A stretch of DNA of 33,787 nucleotides, taken from NCBI GenBank assembly GCA_964646515.1, contig CAZYES010000009.1, positions 1 to 33,787 on the forward strand, read 5' to 3'. Made by a program: the position numbers and the translations under genes. Every line of letters starts with the position of its first letter. Position 1 is the stretch's first letter. Below, piece after piece: positions 9,497-18,128 of this stretch. The notes beneath the pieces are model-generated. The model saw only the letters and a list, made by a program, of their open reading frames with translations. It was not told the origin of the DNA and ran no database searches. The stretch comes from C7867-002 sp964646515 (GTDB taxonomy: Bacteria > Patescibacteriota > Minisyncoccia > Phycocordibacterales > PALSA-1337).

Positions 9497-10303
9497 TCAA
9501 GACAAATTTTCTGGAGGGTTTTTCGGTGGATTTTCTGTGGAGAGTTTGTAAATGCGGTGACGAGCAGTGCCAAGCCAATGAGTTTCGTATAATTTTTCAG
9601 ATTCCGGTAAGTCGGGATTGACCTCTGCATCTTCCAACATGACGCTCATGGCGAAGTTGCTCAATCCGCCGTGAACGACTGGACGCTTCAGATTCCTCGA
9701 ACATACATACGCCTTTTGATTCATGAGTCTGTGATCAATGAATGACTTAGCCATGTACTTTGATAGATATCCCGATAATCGTTCATTTCCATCAGTCTGC
9801 TTCAAATAGATGAATCCATGTCCCCAGAGTCCCGCAAGAAGTCTTGTATCTCTTTCTGTGTCAAAGACACTGTGGGGTAACCCCCAGACAAGAGCATGGA
9901 AATGAACTGCTCCACGTGCTTGAAATTCCGGGACGGCGATGTACCGGAATTGAGAGCCATATCTATACCGGAGAGCCTGTATGAAAGCTCCGAAATCTCT
10001 GTAGCCGACACGGATATCGGTTTGGTTGTCCCGGTACGTGCAAGTAACGAGTAGAGGATGTTCAAATCCGCCAAGGTTAGCCATGACGAGGCGTCGAAAA
10101 GCCAGTTGAGCACGCACTGCATTGTCCTTCCTCTTGCCTTCGAATTCTGCGGGTGAAAGCGGAGCTTTTCCGTCATCATCCATACTCTGACGAATAGCTC
10201 GGCGTGTATGCTTTCTTTGTGTTTCTCTAGGTATTTGGAGATCTCTTCCATATGTGTATGTTTCGATTATGTTTCCGTAGCTAATAAATTTGTTGTATCC
10301 CAT
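9497..10303 (-). CDS. HUH-family rolling-circle replication initiator (Rep)
   Basis: Endonuclease that would nick a plasmid or ssDNA-phage origin and start rolling-circle replication. From ATG 10303 it has 268 residues with the three expected motifs in order: motif 1 LLVTCTY (84-90), motif 2 with the metal-binding HFH (His134, His136 in GAVHFHALVWG), and motif 3 with two tyrosines (Tyr179 and Tyr183 in GYLSKYMAK). The arrangement resembles Microviridae VP4 / REP_ORF2-G2P type Reps. A start 13 codons upstream is possible, but ATG 10303 is preceded by AAGGAAG at Shine-Dalgarno distance, unusual in this window. The two genes upstream of it on the same strand may belong to the same replicon. Confidence 0.85.
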   Translation of the reverse strand: MGYNKFISYGNIIETYTYGRDLQIPRETQRKHTRRAIRQSMDDDGKAPLSPAEFEGKRKDNAVRAQLAFRRLVMANLGGFEHPLLVTCTYRDNQTDIRVGYRDFGAFIQALRYRYGSQFRYIAVPEFQARGAVHFHALVWGLPHSVFDTERDTRLLAGLWGHGFIYLKQTDGNERLSGYLSKYMAKSFIDHRLMNQKAYVCSRNLKRPVVHGGLSNFAMSVMLEDAEVNPDLPESEKLYETHWLGTARHRIYKLSTENPPKNPPENLS

Positions 10304-10342
10304 CTTCTTTCTTCCTTTGTTAGGCAATAAGCAAGTCAGCAT

Positions 10343-10384
10343 GCGTCCCGTCCGCCGCGCTAAAGCGTTGGCTGGACGGGACGC
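10343..10384. repeat. GC-rich hairpin next to rep
   Basis: GCGTCCCGTCC (10343-10353) pairs perfectly with GGACGGGACGC (10374-10384); the 20-nt loop can pair further (GCC/GGC and CGC/GCG). It overlaps the end of the 66-aa gene and lies 40 nt before rep. It could terminate the upstream gene or be the Rep nicking site; it lacks a T-run on either strand, which argues against a plain terminator. Confidence 0.6.
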
Positions 10385-10560
10385 TCTCTCACGGTTGAAA
10401 GTGCATCATATTTCGGATTGGCGAACTCCAGGAATGATTCGTAGAGATCGGCAAAGCTGTTCAGGTATTCCTTTGCCGTGGCATCAGAAATATCCTCGCC
10501 GGTGCGGGTCTTCCAATAGGTTTGTAACCTCGTGATGAGTTGTTTGTTAAATTCGACCAC
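10360..10560 (-). CDS. Small protein encoded upstream of rep, unknown function
   Basis: 66 residues from a GTG start (10560). It is soluble and mostly helical with many aromatic residues (YWKTRTGED, DLYESFLEFANPKYD). It has no cysteine and no clear DNA-binding motif. It is on the same strand as rep and precedes it by about 57 nt, the place where rolling-circle plasmids often encode a small copy-control or accessory protein, but that role is only a guess. Its stop lies in the loop of the 10343-10384 hairpin. The remaining spacer to the next gene (10561-10664) shows nothing I can name. Confidence 0.45.
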   Translation of the reverse strand: MVEFNKQLITRLQTYWKTRTGEDISDATAKEYLNSFADLYESFLEFANPKYDALSTVRERPVQPTL

Positions 10561-10664
10561 GAGTTAATGGTCGCAATTTGGCGAATATACCTCTAGATTA
10601 CTGACAGGCTGAAAAAGCCCGTGGTTAGGGCATATATCACTTCCTCGTGAACACCACCTAAAAG

Positions 10665-11555
10665 TTACCGCTTGATCGTCACTGCATACACATCTTTGTT
10701 AATGGAGTACCCGCCAGTGTCCACGCTCAATATCAGATCATCAGAAAGATCGAGTTTGTTTTTGAATAGTTCGTTGATTTCCGGTATGGATTTCATGGTC
10801 ACGACCTTATCTTGCCGCGTCACTCGATTCAATTCTGCGAGACTGCAAATATCCTTACTCACCAGGTGCTTTATGAGCTTCATTCTCTTGCTAATACGCT
10901 CTATGCTATACGCCATTTGCTCCTTGCCTTCCTGGTATATGCCCTTATTGTCATCAATAACGATCTTAATCCTATCGTCCACCTTTTCTTCTTGAAATTT
11001 GATCACCGGCAATTCGAGGGTTTTCTTTACCAGTCCAGCGTGTAATTTTTCCATGTATACAGCTATATCGTCTATCGAGAAGTGATATTTGAGCCGGGTC
11101 CATAGGATTTTTGCAGGTTCAAAATTCCCGAATACTGATGAGAAGAAAATATCCGTAAAATACTCGGCGTTATTTTTGCTTTGTTCTTTTACAGAAAGAG
11201 CCCGGCCAGTCAGAGATTCTGCCGGCGACAAGGTCGGCGATTCCTTGTAATTTTTCATCGGCAGATATATTCTCTCGTTTAACTTGTTATACCCAAAAGA
11301 ATATGACTGATCTTCAATTCGTTTGATTGCCTCCGTTTTCTCTTTTGCCGTCAGCTTTTCATCAGAATTCACAATTGTTTTCTTGTCCTCGATTACTTGT
11401 CCTTCCTCGTCAATTATTCGTTGTAGATTATTTTGACCATGAATGATGTCGAAATACTCGTATATGCTTCTAAATATTCCATAGAAACTTTTCTTGTCTA
11501 AAGCATTAAGAAATTCACGATATTTCTGGTCAAGTTGTGAGATCACGAGATCCAT
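10665..11555 (-). CDS. Conserved-looking soluble protein of the island, unknown function
   Basis: 296 residues, soluble, rich in Lys, Glu and Ile, with long predicted helices (about 65-95 and 195-240) and no membrane segment. The C-terminal part (ILSVDTGGYSINKDVYAVTI) looks like beta strands. I see no known catalytic motif. The start is supported by a minus-strand TAGAAT whose last base is 6 nt from the ATG, so the message should be leaderless. It reads away from the giant palindrome that begins some 40 nt upstream, so that structure may separate it from the cargo gene on the other side. Confidence 0.65.
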   Translation of the reverse strand: MDLVISQLDQKYREFLNALDKKSFYGIFRSIYEYFDIIHGQNNLQRIIDEEGQVIEDKKTIVNSDEKLTAKEKTEAIKRIEDQSYSFGYNKLNERIYLPMKNYKESPTLSPAESLTGRALSVKEQSKNNAEYFTDIFFSSVFGNFEPAKILWTRLKYHFSIDDIAVYMEKLHAGLVKKTLELPVIKFQEEKVDDRIKIVIDDNKGIYQEGKEQMAYSIERISKRMKLIKHLVSKDICSLAELNRVTRQDKVVTMKSIPEINELFKNKLDLSDDLILSVDTGGYSINKDVYAVTIKR

Positions 11556-11593
11556 TTATATATTCTAACACCGGCATAAAATATTGCCTGTGG

Positions 11594-11898
11594 CGCCTCC
11601 CGCTCCAACCGCCTTTTCCGGGCAGGTCGTGCGCGGCCGCTTGTGCAGGGCGCCTGGTAGTAGAGAGTACGGGCGCGTACACCTCCGCCCTAATAGAGTA
11701 TGTGGCGCGCCTTACGCTCCTGTTCGTATGGCTCCGCTTACCCGACAGTCTGTAACGCACAGACAGTCGGCCACTCTCACCATACCAACAGGAGCTAGGC
11801 GCGAATTGAGTCCGTGGTGACGGGCGGAGGTCAACGCGCCCTATCTACCAAGCGTCTCGCGCACCACCAGCCCTCCAAAGGCGGTAGAACGGGAGGCG
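11594..11898. repeat. Giant GC-rich imperfect palindrome (about 305 bp)
   Basis: The 11556-11953 interval has no convincing gene. It is almost entirely one imperfect inverted repeat. Matched blocks: 11594-11602 with 11890-11898 (9/9), 11671-11690 with 11822-11841 (18/20), 11716-11731 with 11780-11795 (15/16), and an apex hairpin 11742-11753 with 11759-11770 (11/12). The left arm has about 22 extra nt. The right arm contains repeat A1. Short open frames inside it on both strands are by-products of the palindrome. It could be a structured RNA, a folded recombination site or a replication origin for the nearby Rep. Confidence 0.8.
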
Positions 11899-11904
11899 AA
11901 GAAA
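11842..11904 (+). repeat. Repeat A, copy 1 (right arm of the palindrome)
   Basis: 63 bp that recur at 18982-19045 with five substitutions and one single-base gap. The last part, TAGAACGGGAGGCGAA, also recurs at 15127-15142. It precedes the 866-aa cargo gene. Confidence 0.85.
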
Positions 11905-11953
11905 CTTTATGGAACCCCTTTATAATAGTGATATTCTATTGTATTATTACAGC

Positions 11954-14554
11954 ATGAAAAAATCTTTAATATCAATCTTGTCACTTACCATAATCCTTTG
12001 TGCTTTTGTCGCATTGTCACAACCCAGAACTGCCGAGGCGGCCTTTTTGCCTCAAGGGGTAATGGATTTTTTTGCACGAATTGGTCTAGTGCATTCTCAA
12101 CCAGATCAAGTTACTAGCTTACCTGTTTCAACAGTACCAAACGTAAGCTCGTCATCTAAAAATGACGAACCAAGATCAGGATTCTCAGCTTGGAGCGAGT
12201 ATACAAATGATTTCTATAATTTCTCAGTTAAAATCCCAACCAATTGGCGATCATTCGAACAAGATGCGTCAAATAAATTTAATCCTTATGTTGAAGGTCA
12301 CATATCTCCAAGCACATTTACAAATGTAGTCTTTACTCCGACCGACATCTCGACTAAAAAAGCTGAAGAAGCTTTGCCGAGAGATTTTATATCAATGTCC
12401 ATCAGTCCCAAAAAATATTTAGATCAGTCAGTAAAGAACATTGATGACTATTGGAATAGCATTGATACGAACAAAATAAAAAGAGGTGTCGGTCCCGAAG
12501 CAGCAAAGGAATATTGCCAAAATAGATTAGTAGACAAACTGACTGTAGATTCACAGAAGATAATTATTATAGAAGGAATATGTTCTGGCGATAAGTCATG
12601 GAGTCAACAAGCTCTGTTTATTTATGGTGAGAATTTTTATCAGATTACCCCATCCCCGACTGTCAATTCTTCGGATTTCAGATACTTCGTAAACAGCTTT
12701 AGTTTTTCGAGAACAAGAAAACCGCCAACTCAGTCATCAATTACTTTGTTGTCGCCCAATGGCGGAGAGAGCATGGAAAAAGGCAAGACTTACACAATAT
12801 CCTGGAGTACATCTCAATCATTCAAGGCTCAATATCCGAAGGTTTCGATTACTTTAGTTGCTGAACGCTCACTTCAGGCCGTATCGCCAGATCAGCATTT
12901 TATCGTCAATAACACGGGAAACTATCAATGGACTATACCGAACATTCCGTTTACAGCCTATGTGCAAAATAACTCCGGTGGGCCATATACTTTAAAGAAC
13001 CTCGATGATTCGAGTAATTATAAATTCTTGATTGAAGCTTACCCTCCAAAAAGCACAATGGCTGGAGGACCATTCGATTACAGTGATAATTATTTTCATA
13101 TAATTACGCCTGCCGTTGTGAGAAATCCGTTTACAGTGATTTCGGACAATGTTTTCCTTGCTCCAAATGATGGCTCTCTGACTATACCTGTGTGTGATCC
13201 AAATGGTGGAAAAGATTGCGGCACTGCTGAGTCGGTTTCTCCAAGTACAATAAGTAAGGCGTTCTACGCATCCCATTCTGACTTGTATGATTTTCTAGTT
13301 TTTCTTGCCCCCACTTTTACTTCTCCAGGCTTTGATGGAAATACGCCAGTAAAGAACTCCATACAAGGAATTGGGTTACCGGTAAATGATGCTTCATCGC
13401 TTTACGGCAGTCACGGTACCCTTAAAAGTACAATAACGGTTTATAACATCGACAGTGGATTAAGTGAATTCATTCACGAAATTAGTCATCAGTGGTTGAT
13501 GTATGTTTCAGATCCGAATCTCAAAATAAATGACGGAAGTGGTGCTCATTGGAGTCTGTTTGCCGACACAGCTACAAGAGATGGCGGATTTATGTACTTC
13601 AGTCCTAACAGAGGTAATCCGTTTATTGATAATGGCAATGGAACATTCTCTCTTGATAGCACAACTCCATTAGGGTCACCGTATTATCATAAGTTCAATT
13701 CAATGGAGCTGTACCTTATGGGGCTGATTCCCGCTTCGCAGGTAACACCGATTACTTTATGGGAAACAAGCTTGACTAGGCTAACTTCTGATCCAATGAT
13801 TGGCACAAAGAGATCTGTGACTGTTCAAGACATTATCAACGTTGTCGGACAGCGAAATCCGGCTTATCCAAACACACAACGAGATTTCAGGGTTGCTTTT
13901 ATAGTTGTACCGAAGAAAGGAGAAATTATTGATCCATTAACAGTTCAAAAAATAAAACAGATCGCAATCAATTTACCCACGGAATGGAGTTTTACAACAC
14001 ACGGTCTGTCTACGATTAACGGTGTGTCCGCTGGCACTATCAATACCAATCAAGTACCGTTACCAACTGTATCGTCAACACCTATTCCTAGTCCGACAGT
14101 GCAAGTAAATAATCTCGATAAAGACCCTGGTATTCCCGTTCAACCATTAAGTTTGAAATCAGTCACTCCCTCGACTATTTCAACCGGTTCGCAGATTACT
14201 CTTTCTGGTGGTGGCTTTACCGGTCATGACACCTTGGTTTGGATTACCCAAGAGAATGCTATCAAAAGTGGAAAGGGAGAAGCTGGTATTCTATGGGGAG
14301 GGATGCCACAGAGTGACAGCTCTATTAATTTTACAGTACCATCGCGGGTATGTACCTATTATACTGGGGCTTCAGGAAAAGCGTGTGATACATTTATGAA
14401 TATTACTGATGGGGATTATGTTGTATATGTTCAAAACGGAGCAAATATGAGCAATTATTTACCTGTCAGGTGGTCATCATTGTCCTCGCTGTTATCAAAT
14501 AATCTCATGGCCACAGTAATAAACGCTTTCCAGCAGCTTTTTGTTAGCTATTAA
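11954..14554 (+). CDS. Secreted multidomain protein with metallopeptidase-like HEISH motif
   Basis: 866 residues from ATG 11954; this start gives a good signal peptide (MKKSLISILSLTIIL... to about AEAAF) and lies 6 nt after TATTAT (11942-11947), so it is probably leaderless. Next comes a region resembling PsbP/DUF1795-like folds (about 60-245), then a beta-sandwich opening with SPNGGESMEKGKTYTISW, similar to Ser-Thr-rich GPI-anchor-type modules. The core carries FIHEISHQW (His508, Glu509, His512), matching the HExxH zinc site of metallopeptidases, with a possible third ligand His in GAHWS. The C-terminus (about 745-850) is an IPT/TIG-like Ig fold. It is the cargo of element E1, bounded by A1 and B1, and is probably exported to the surface or medium. 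Substrate unknown. Confidence 0.75.
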   Translation: MKKSLISILSLTIILCAFVALSQPRTAEAAFLPQGVMDFFARIGLVHSQPDQVTSLPVSTVPNVSSSSKNDEPRSGFSAWSEYTNDFYNFSVKIPTNWRSFEQDASNKFNPYVEGHISPSTFTNVVFTPTDISTKKAEEALPRDFISMSISPKKYLDQSVKNIDDYWNSIDTNKIKRGVGPEAAKEYCQNRLVDKLTVDSQKIIIIEGICSGDKSWSQQALFIYGENFYQITPSPTVNSSDFRYFVNSFSFSRTRKPPTQSSITLLSPNGGESMEKGKTYTISWSTSQSFKAQYPKVSITLVAERSLQAVSPDQHFIVNNTGNYQWTIPNIPFTAYVQNNSGGPYTLKNLDDSSNYKFLIEAYPPKSTMAGGPFDYSDNYFHIITPAVVRNPFTVISDNVFLAPNDGSLTIPVCDPNGGKDCGTAESVSPSTISKAFYASHSDLYDFLVFLAPTFTSPGFDGNTPVKNSIQGIGLPVNDASSLYGSHGTLKSTITVYNIDSGLSEFIHEISHQWLMYVSDPNLKINDGSGAHWSLFADTATRDGGFMYFSPNRGNPFIDNGNGTFSLDSTTPLGSPYYHKFNSMELYLMGLIPASQVTPITLWETSLTRLTSDPMIGTKRSVTVQDIINVVGQRNPAYPNTQRDFRVAFIVVPKKGEIIDPLTVQKIKQIAINLPTEWSFTTHGLSTINGVSAGTINTNQVPLPTVSSTPIPSPTVQVNNLDKDPGIPVQPLSLKSVTPSTISTGSQITLSGGGFTGHDTLVWITQENAIKSGKGEAGILWGGMPQSDSSINFTVPSRVCTYYTGASGKACDTFMNITDGDYVVYVQNGANMSNYLPVRWSSLSSLLSNNLMATVINAFQQLFVSY

Positions 14555-14567
14555 CAGTTCTGGTTTG

Positions 14568-14602
14568 TAATTCCGTTCTAATATCGTCCCACAGCGCGCA
14601 CA
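14568..14602 (+). repeat. Repeat B, copy 1
   Basis: 35 bp beginning TAATTCCGTTCTAATAT and ending GCGCGCACA. It matches B2 at 32 of 35 positions and B3 at 28 of 35, without gaps. It falls 13 nt after the cargo stop. Sequence to the right of GCGCGCACA differs in every copy, so GCGCGCACA marks a junction. Confidence 0.85.
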
Positions 14603-14650
14603 CAGAATGATGATATTGTTCTGATTACTAAAATATGATATATATTAATT

Positions 14651-14863
14651 ATGTCTACGAAAACACTTGAAAAAACTATTCAAACTCTATCTCGTGAAGT
14701 TACAAATCTTCGCTCCCTTGTCATTGGGGCAATAAGTAATAGGGATGATGAGGGAGAATATAGATCATCTTTTGTAAAAAAGGTTCTCAAAGCTACGAAA
14801 CACAAGGTCGCGTTTGAGTATTCCGGTAAAGGTTCGATAATTCGACATACAAAGATGGTATGA
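14651..14863 (+). CDS. Antitoxin of a RelE-type toxin-antitoxin pair
   Basis: 70 residues; the N-terminal half (TLEKTIQTLSREVTNLRSLV) is a helix with heptad-like leucines suited to dimerisation, and the C-terminal half is basic. The small size, the position directly before a RelE-like gene, and the ATGA overlap (antitoxin stop and toxin start share bases at 14860-14863) support the antitoxin assignment. It would bind and neutralise the toxin and probably repress its own promoter. AT-rich sequence with TATGAT/TATATT lies just upstream. It is the first gene of element E2, where toxin-antitoxin pairs commonly stabilise mobile DNA. Confidence 0.75.
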   Translation: MSTKTLEKTIQTLSREVTNLRSLVIGAISNRDDEGEYRSSFVKKVLKATKHKVAFEYSGKGSIIRHTKMV

Positions 14864-15120
14864 GGGTGGTTTATTCTAGAGAATTTGTTAAACAAGTCAC
14901 GGTTCTTCCAAAAAAGACGCAGAAAATGTTAGATATATTGCTACGGATTTTGTCAAAGAATCCATTTTATCCGACGCTTCATACCAAAAATCTGAAAGGT
15001 GAGTTGAGTAGGATGTTCTCTTTTCGGATTACTAGAGATTGGAGAGTCATTTTTATTTTTGAAGATAATAATACGATTAGATTAGTGAAGATTGGTAATC
15101 GTAAGGATATATATCGCTGA
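14860..15120 (+). CDS. RelE/StbE-family mRNA interferase toxin
   Basis: 86 residues with the RelE/ParE-superfamily pattern: an N-terminal strand (MRVVYSREFVKQV), two helices, and a C-terminal sheet with LKGELSRMFSFRITRDWRV and VKIGNRKDIYR. The Arg-rich strands (FRITRDWRVIF) and final Lys-Ile-Gly-Asn-Arg are characteristic of the YafQ/RelE-type toxins that cut mRNA on the ribosome. Translation is coupled to the antitoxin by a 4-nt overlap. The A2 repeat core begins 5 nt after the stop. Confidence 0.85.
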   Translation: MRVVYSREFVKQVTVLPKKTQKMLDILLRILSKNPFYPTLHTKNLKGELSRMFSFRITRDWRVIFIFEDNNTIRLVKIGNRKDIYR

Positions 15121-15125
15121 TGCCT

Positions 15126-15144
15126 ATAGAACGGGAGGCGAATA
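15126..15144 (+). repeat. Repeat A, copy 2 (short core)
   Basis: ATAGAACGGGAGGCGAATA, identical over 19 nt to 19025-19043 in A3. Only the end of repeat A is present. As with A1 and A3, it stands just upstream of a membrane/secreted cargo gene. Confidence 0.75.
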
Positions 15145-15214
15145 GGATTTGATGGATCATATCCCTATGTATGCGAGAATATTCGTGGTATTATTTGACG
15201 ATAATAATATCAAC

Positions 15215-16803
15215 ATGAGCAGTAAAAAATTATCCGAATATATTGCTGAAGCTAGAAGACGCGGAATGACGGATGATCTGATCCGACAAGAATCATTGAA
15301 AAGTGGTTGGAACACTGATGAAATAACCGATGCACTCTCACTGACTGTATCTTTGCCAAAGAAAAAAAGCAGAATAATTATCACGACGACTCTTATTATC
15401 ATAGGAGTTGTTGTTTTGCTAGTAGCAGTTCGAGCATTAAGTGGATCGAACGGTGGAGCGAAACCTTACACCGGGAAAGTCTCAATCACTGAAGTACAAG
15501 GTTTTGATCCGAAGCTCAATGGAAAAAATATTGTTACCGATAATGCTGGTAAGTGGTATGTATGGGGGCAAGGCTCGTCTTGGGATACTAGCTATTATAG
15601 GATTCAAGATACGACAGCCATATCACTAAAATTTATACATGACAAATTTGACCCACCCAATCCTCCATTCTGGGGCAATAGTAGCAATAGTGCCGATATA
15701 GCTAAAAAATTTCCAAATTCTCCCGGAGCATATTTTATGAGATTGAGAACGGCTGGTTATCCGTCCTTTATTCTTGCTCCTAATGGTAACCAATATTTGA
15801 TAACCGCTGGAAATGACCCGAGCTGGAGTCTTGCATATAGGCTAATTGGCGATCAGTTCATTCCATTTTTCGATGCACCGAATGTGGCATTGAATTTTAG
15901 CAGTGACGGAGTTGGGAATGCTTATATCACTATAGCCAATGCTTCTACCGGAGGAACGGCAGTTTATAGACTTAATGGCGATTTGATCACAGAAATCAAA
16001 GGTCTTGAAAACGGTTACGATTATAGTTTTGCTCTGAATGGTCCAGATCATAGTTATGCCGTATTAACTGATGGTCCTGGCCCAGACTATGATCATCCGC
16101 ACCGTTTTGCGAACTCACATGTCTTTCAAATCATCGGCGATCGTGCAGTTGTTATCTCTCAGTTAGATGGTTACAACCGCGGTGTCAGTCTTTCTCTCGA
16201 CGATAAAGGAAATGTATATGCTACCGGACAATCTAGCACAAAACTCCCGGATTCTTCTGATCGTTCGCAAATGAATCCAAAGCCAGATGTGAATGATTAC
16301 TATAAGATTAGCGGTACTGTTGTGACTAAGATAGCTATGATACCGACGCCAGAGCCACAGAAAAATTATGGTGGTGAAACGCACGGTGGAAGTGGTACCG
16401 CATCAACATTTGAGGATGATTTGGGCAACGTCTATCAAATGGTCATCCAGATTGGCGAACCTCTTTGGAAGTGTCAGCTCTATAAAGTTGAGGGCCAACA
16501 AAGATATCTTGTTATCGATAATTTGAATGATGTCGGATGTGCTGATGTCTACACAAACAAAAAAGGTGAATGGGTAGTCGTGAACAAAGGAGATATATAT
16601 ATGGAGGCTCTAAGACGAGAGTCTATGTTCTCGATGGACGTGCCGCATATTATGTAAAAGATTTCGAAAATATGCGCCATTTAACTTTGTCGTACGATAA
16701 TTCGGGCGATTTCTGGTACGGATTAACTCAAAATGATAAGGGTGGCACGAGCATTGATACCGATACGAGTATGTATAAAATCTCCTTTAATAACCAAAAA
16801 TAA
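15215..16803 (+). pseudogene. Membrane-anchored beta-propeller-like protein, frameshifted at an AT repeat
   Basis: From ATG 15215 the product starts with a short helical domain (SEYIAEARRRGMTDDLIRQE...SGWNTDEI) of a type common at the N-terminus of CPR membrane proteins, then one membrane helix (about residues 52-72) and a long external region of repeated strands (LDDKGNVYATG, EDDLGNVYQM, KKGEWVVVNKGDIY) that suggests a beta-propeller. The frame breaks at (AT)5 (16593-16602): it runs on to a stop at 16655-16657, but removing two bases joins it smoothly to the frame ending at 16803 (GDIY-GGSKTRVYVLDG...). Either a decayed gene, a phase-variable gene, or a sequencing error. An earlier ATG (15149) adds 22 residues that look untranslated. 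Confidence 0.65.
16593..16602 (+). repeat. (AT)5 tract at the frameshift site
   Basis: Five AT dinucleotides inside a coding region. With four units the two parts of the cargo gene would be in one frame; with five, as here, translation stops within 20 codons. Confidence 0.7.
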
Positions 16804-16807
16804 AAAT

Positions 16808-17960
16808 ATGAACCCTGATTCAAATATCGCTCCCGTATCGGCTAATAATCCAGTGAATTTTCCAGCCCCTATGAAAAAAGCCAAGGTCAAGAAATCGTAT
16901 CTCGTGGCCTTCGTGTATTCTTTACTTCTCCTTGTGCTCGGAACCTATCAATTAATCAGTCAGATAAATTTCATTAACTATTGGCATACTCAAGGCACGA
17001 TGCAATTTGTTGAAAATCATGCTGTAGCTGTTGATAAAGTATTTAATTGGCCGGCCGCTCTTCAATACCTCGTAACCCCAGTAAGTATTTTACTTATTGC
17101 GCTCGTCCTAGCACTTATACTGCTTTCATTCGTGCGTGGGAAAACACCTACCAATAAAGTAAGTAGGGCGGGGGTGATCATACTCAATATTGTCTTTGTG
17201 GTGGCGACACTTCTTACCATTGCAATGTTCCTATTAGTAGCTTTTGTTCCATATGCCGTGTTTCTCGTTGGTATGGGATTAACGGCTCATGATTTTATTC
17301 CTGGGTCTTCCACTGTGATTCCGATTTTGCTTTTCATTGCAATCATCCTTCTTGTGGGGTCGTATGCGAAGGGTAAGTCAGTTCTCGTGCCGAGGAAATT
17401 ATTTGGACCTATTCTTGCTTGGGTTGCGATCCTTATCGTCGTTGGTATAAATCTCGTGAGCTATCTACCCTCGACCACGTTATTTAAAAAAATTGTGCCA
17501 AAAGCACCAGTCACCATTGGAGGCTGTGACGCCATAAAGTTCATCCGCCGTAACAAATTTTGAAAGTAATAAAGATACCAAGGATTGCGCTATTGGTTGG
17601 GACGGTGCGACACCTTGTAAGTACCTTTTAACAGCGAATGACGTTACTTTTGAATTTGAAAATAATGCCTCTGATTCCTTGATGTATTCTCCTTCTGTTA
17701 AGGCTCATGTGTTCCCAAAAAATAACAATGGCAGTCTTTCAGGCAATTGTCCTGAAGTAACAATATCAGGCATAAATGGTGGCTCAGACTTCAGTACGCC
17801 GATTGCAAGCGGTCAGAAGTACATCGTGAGTTTTTCCTGTCCTACTGGTATGCCAACTTCTCTTGAAGAGTTTGATATAGGTACCACGATGAGCAATGGA
17901 CCTAAATACGGTAGTTCGGCAGTCTATAGTTCGTCGATTATGATTCAATTTCCTAATTAG
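16808..17960 (+). pseudogene. Polytopic membrane protein with external domain, frameshifted
   Basis: ATG 16808 follows the previous stop by 4 nt, so the two genes form an operon. The first part has a basic, Pro-rich N-terminus and five or six predicted membrane helices (about 30-235). The frame then ends at 17561-17563, while another frame beginning at AGTTCATCC (17538) continues with a cysteine-containing external domain (KDCAIGWDGATPC ... SGNCPEVTISG ... VSFSCPTG) to the stop at 17960. Removing one A from AAA at 17536-17538 would fuse them into one protein of about 380 residues. Function not recognised. The second frameshift in the same element suggests decay, or a common technical cause. 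Confidence 0.6.
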
Positions 17961-17982
17961 GTACTAATTCATATTACAAGCT

Positions 17983-18017
17983 AATTCCGTTCTAATATTG
18001 ACCCACAGCGCGCACAA
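17983..18017 (+). repeat. Repeat B, copy 2
   Basis: 32 of 35 positions identical to B1, the three differences being adjacent (TGA for CGT). It ends in GCGCGCACA and follows the cargo stop by 22 nt. It marks the junction between E2 and E3. Confidence 0.85.
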
Positions 18018-18128
18018 AAAAATGGGCGAAGTGAATTTTTTTCAAGCATAAATAATTTTACAATATATCGCATTGATATCTATAGTAGTCAATATTGTTT
18101 TTCCTTTTTGAAGTGAGAAAATTGAGTC

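Noticed and set aside
11530..11820. Short open frames on both strands in the GC-rich palindrome
   Set aside because: They arise from the inverted repeat, have Arg/Ala-rich random composition and lack start signals.
14568..14602. Repeat B as a decayed tRNA 3' half
   Set aside because: GTTCTAAT resembles a T-loop, but the distance to GCGCGCACA is 5 nt longer than in tRNA-Ile and no T-stem forms; only the terminal GCGCGCACA is clearly shared.
15123..15150. GGGAGGCGA in repeat A as a ribosome binding site
   Set aside because: The distance to the start codon varies from 12 to about 50 nt among the three copies and the 16S shows no CCUCC to pair with it.
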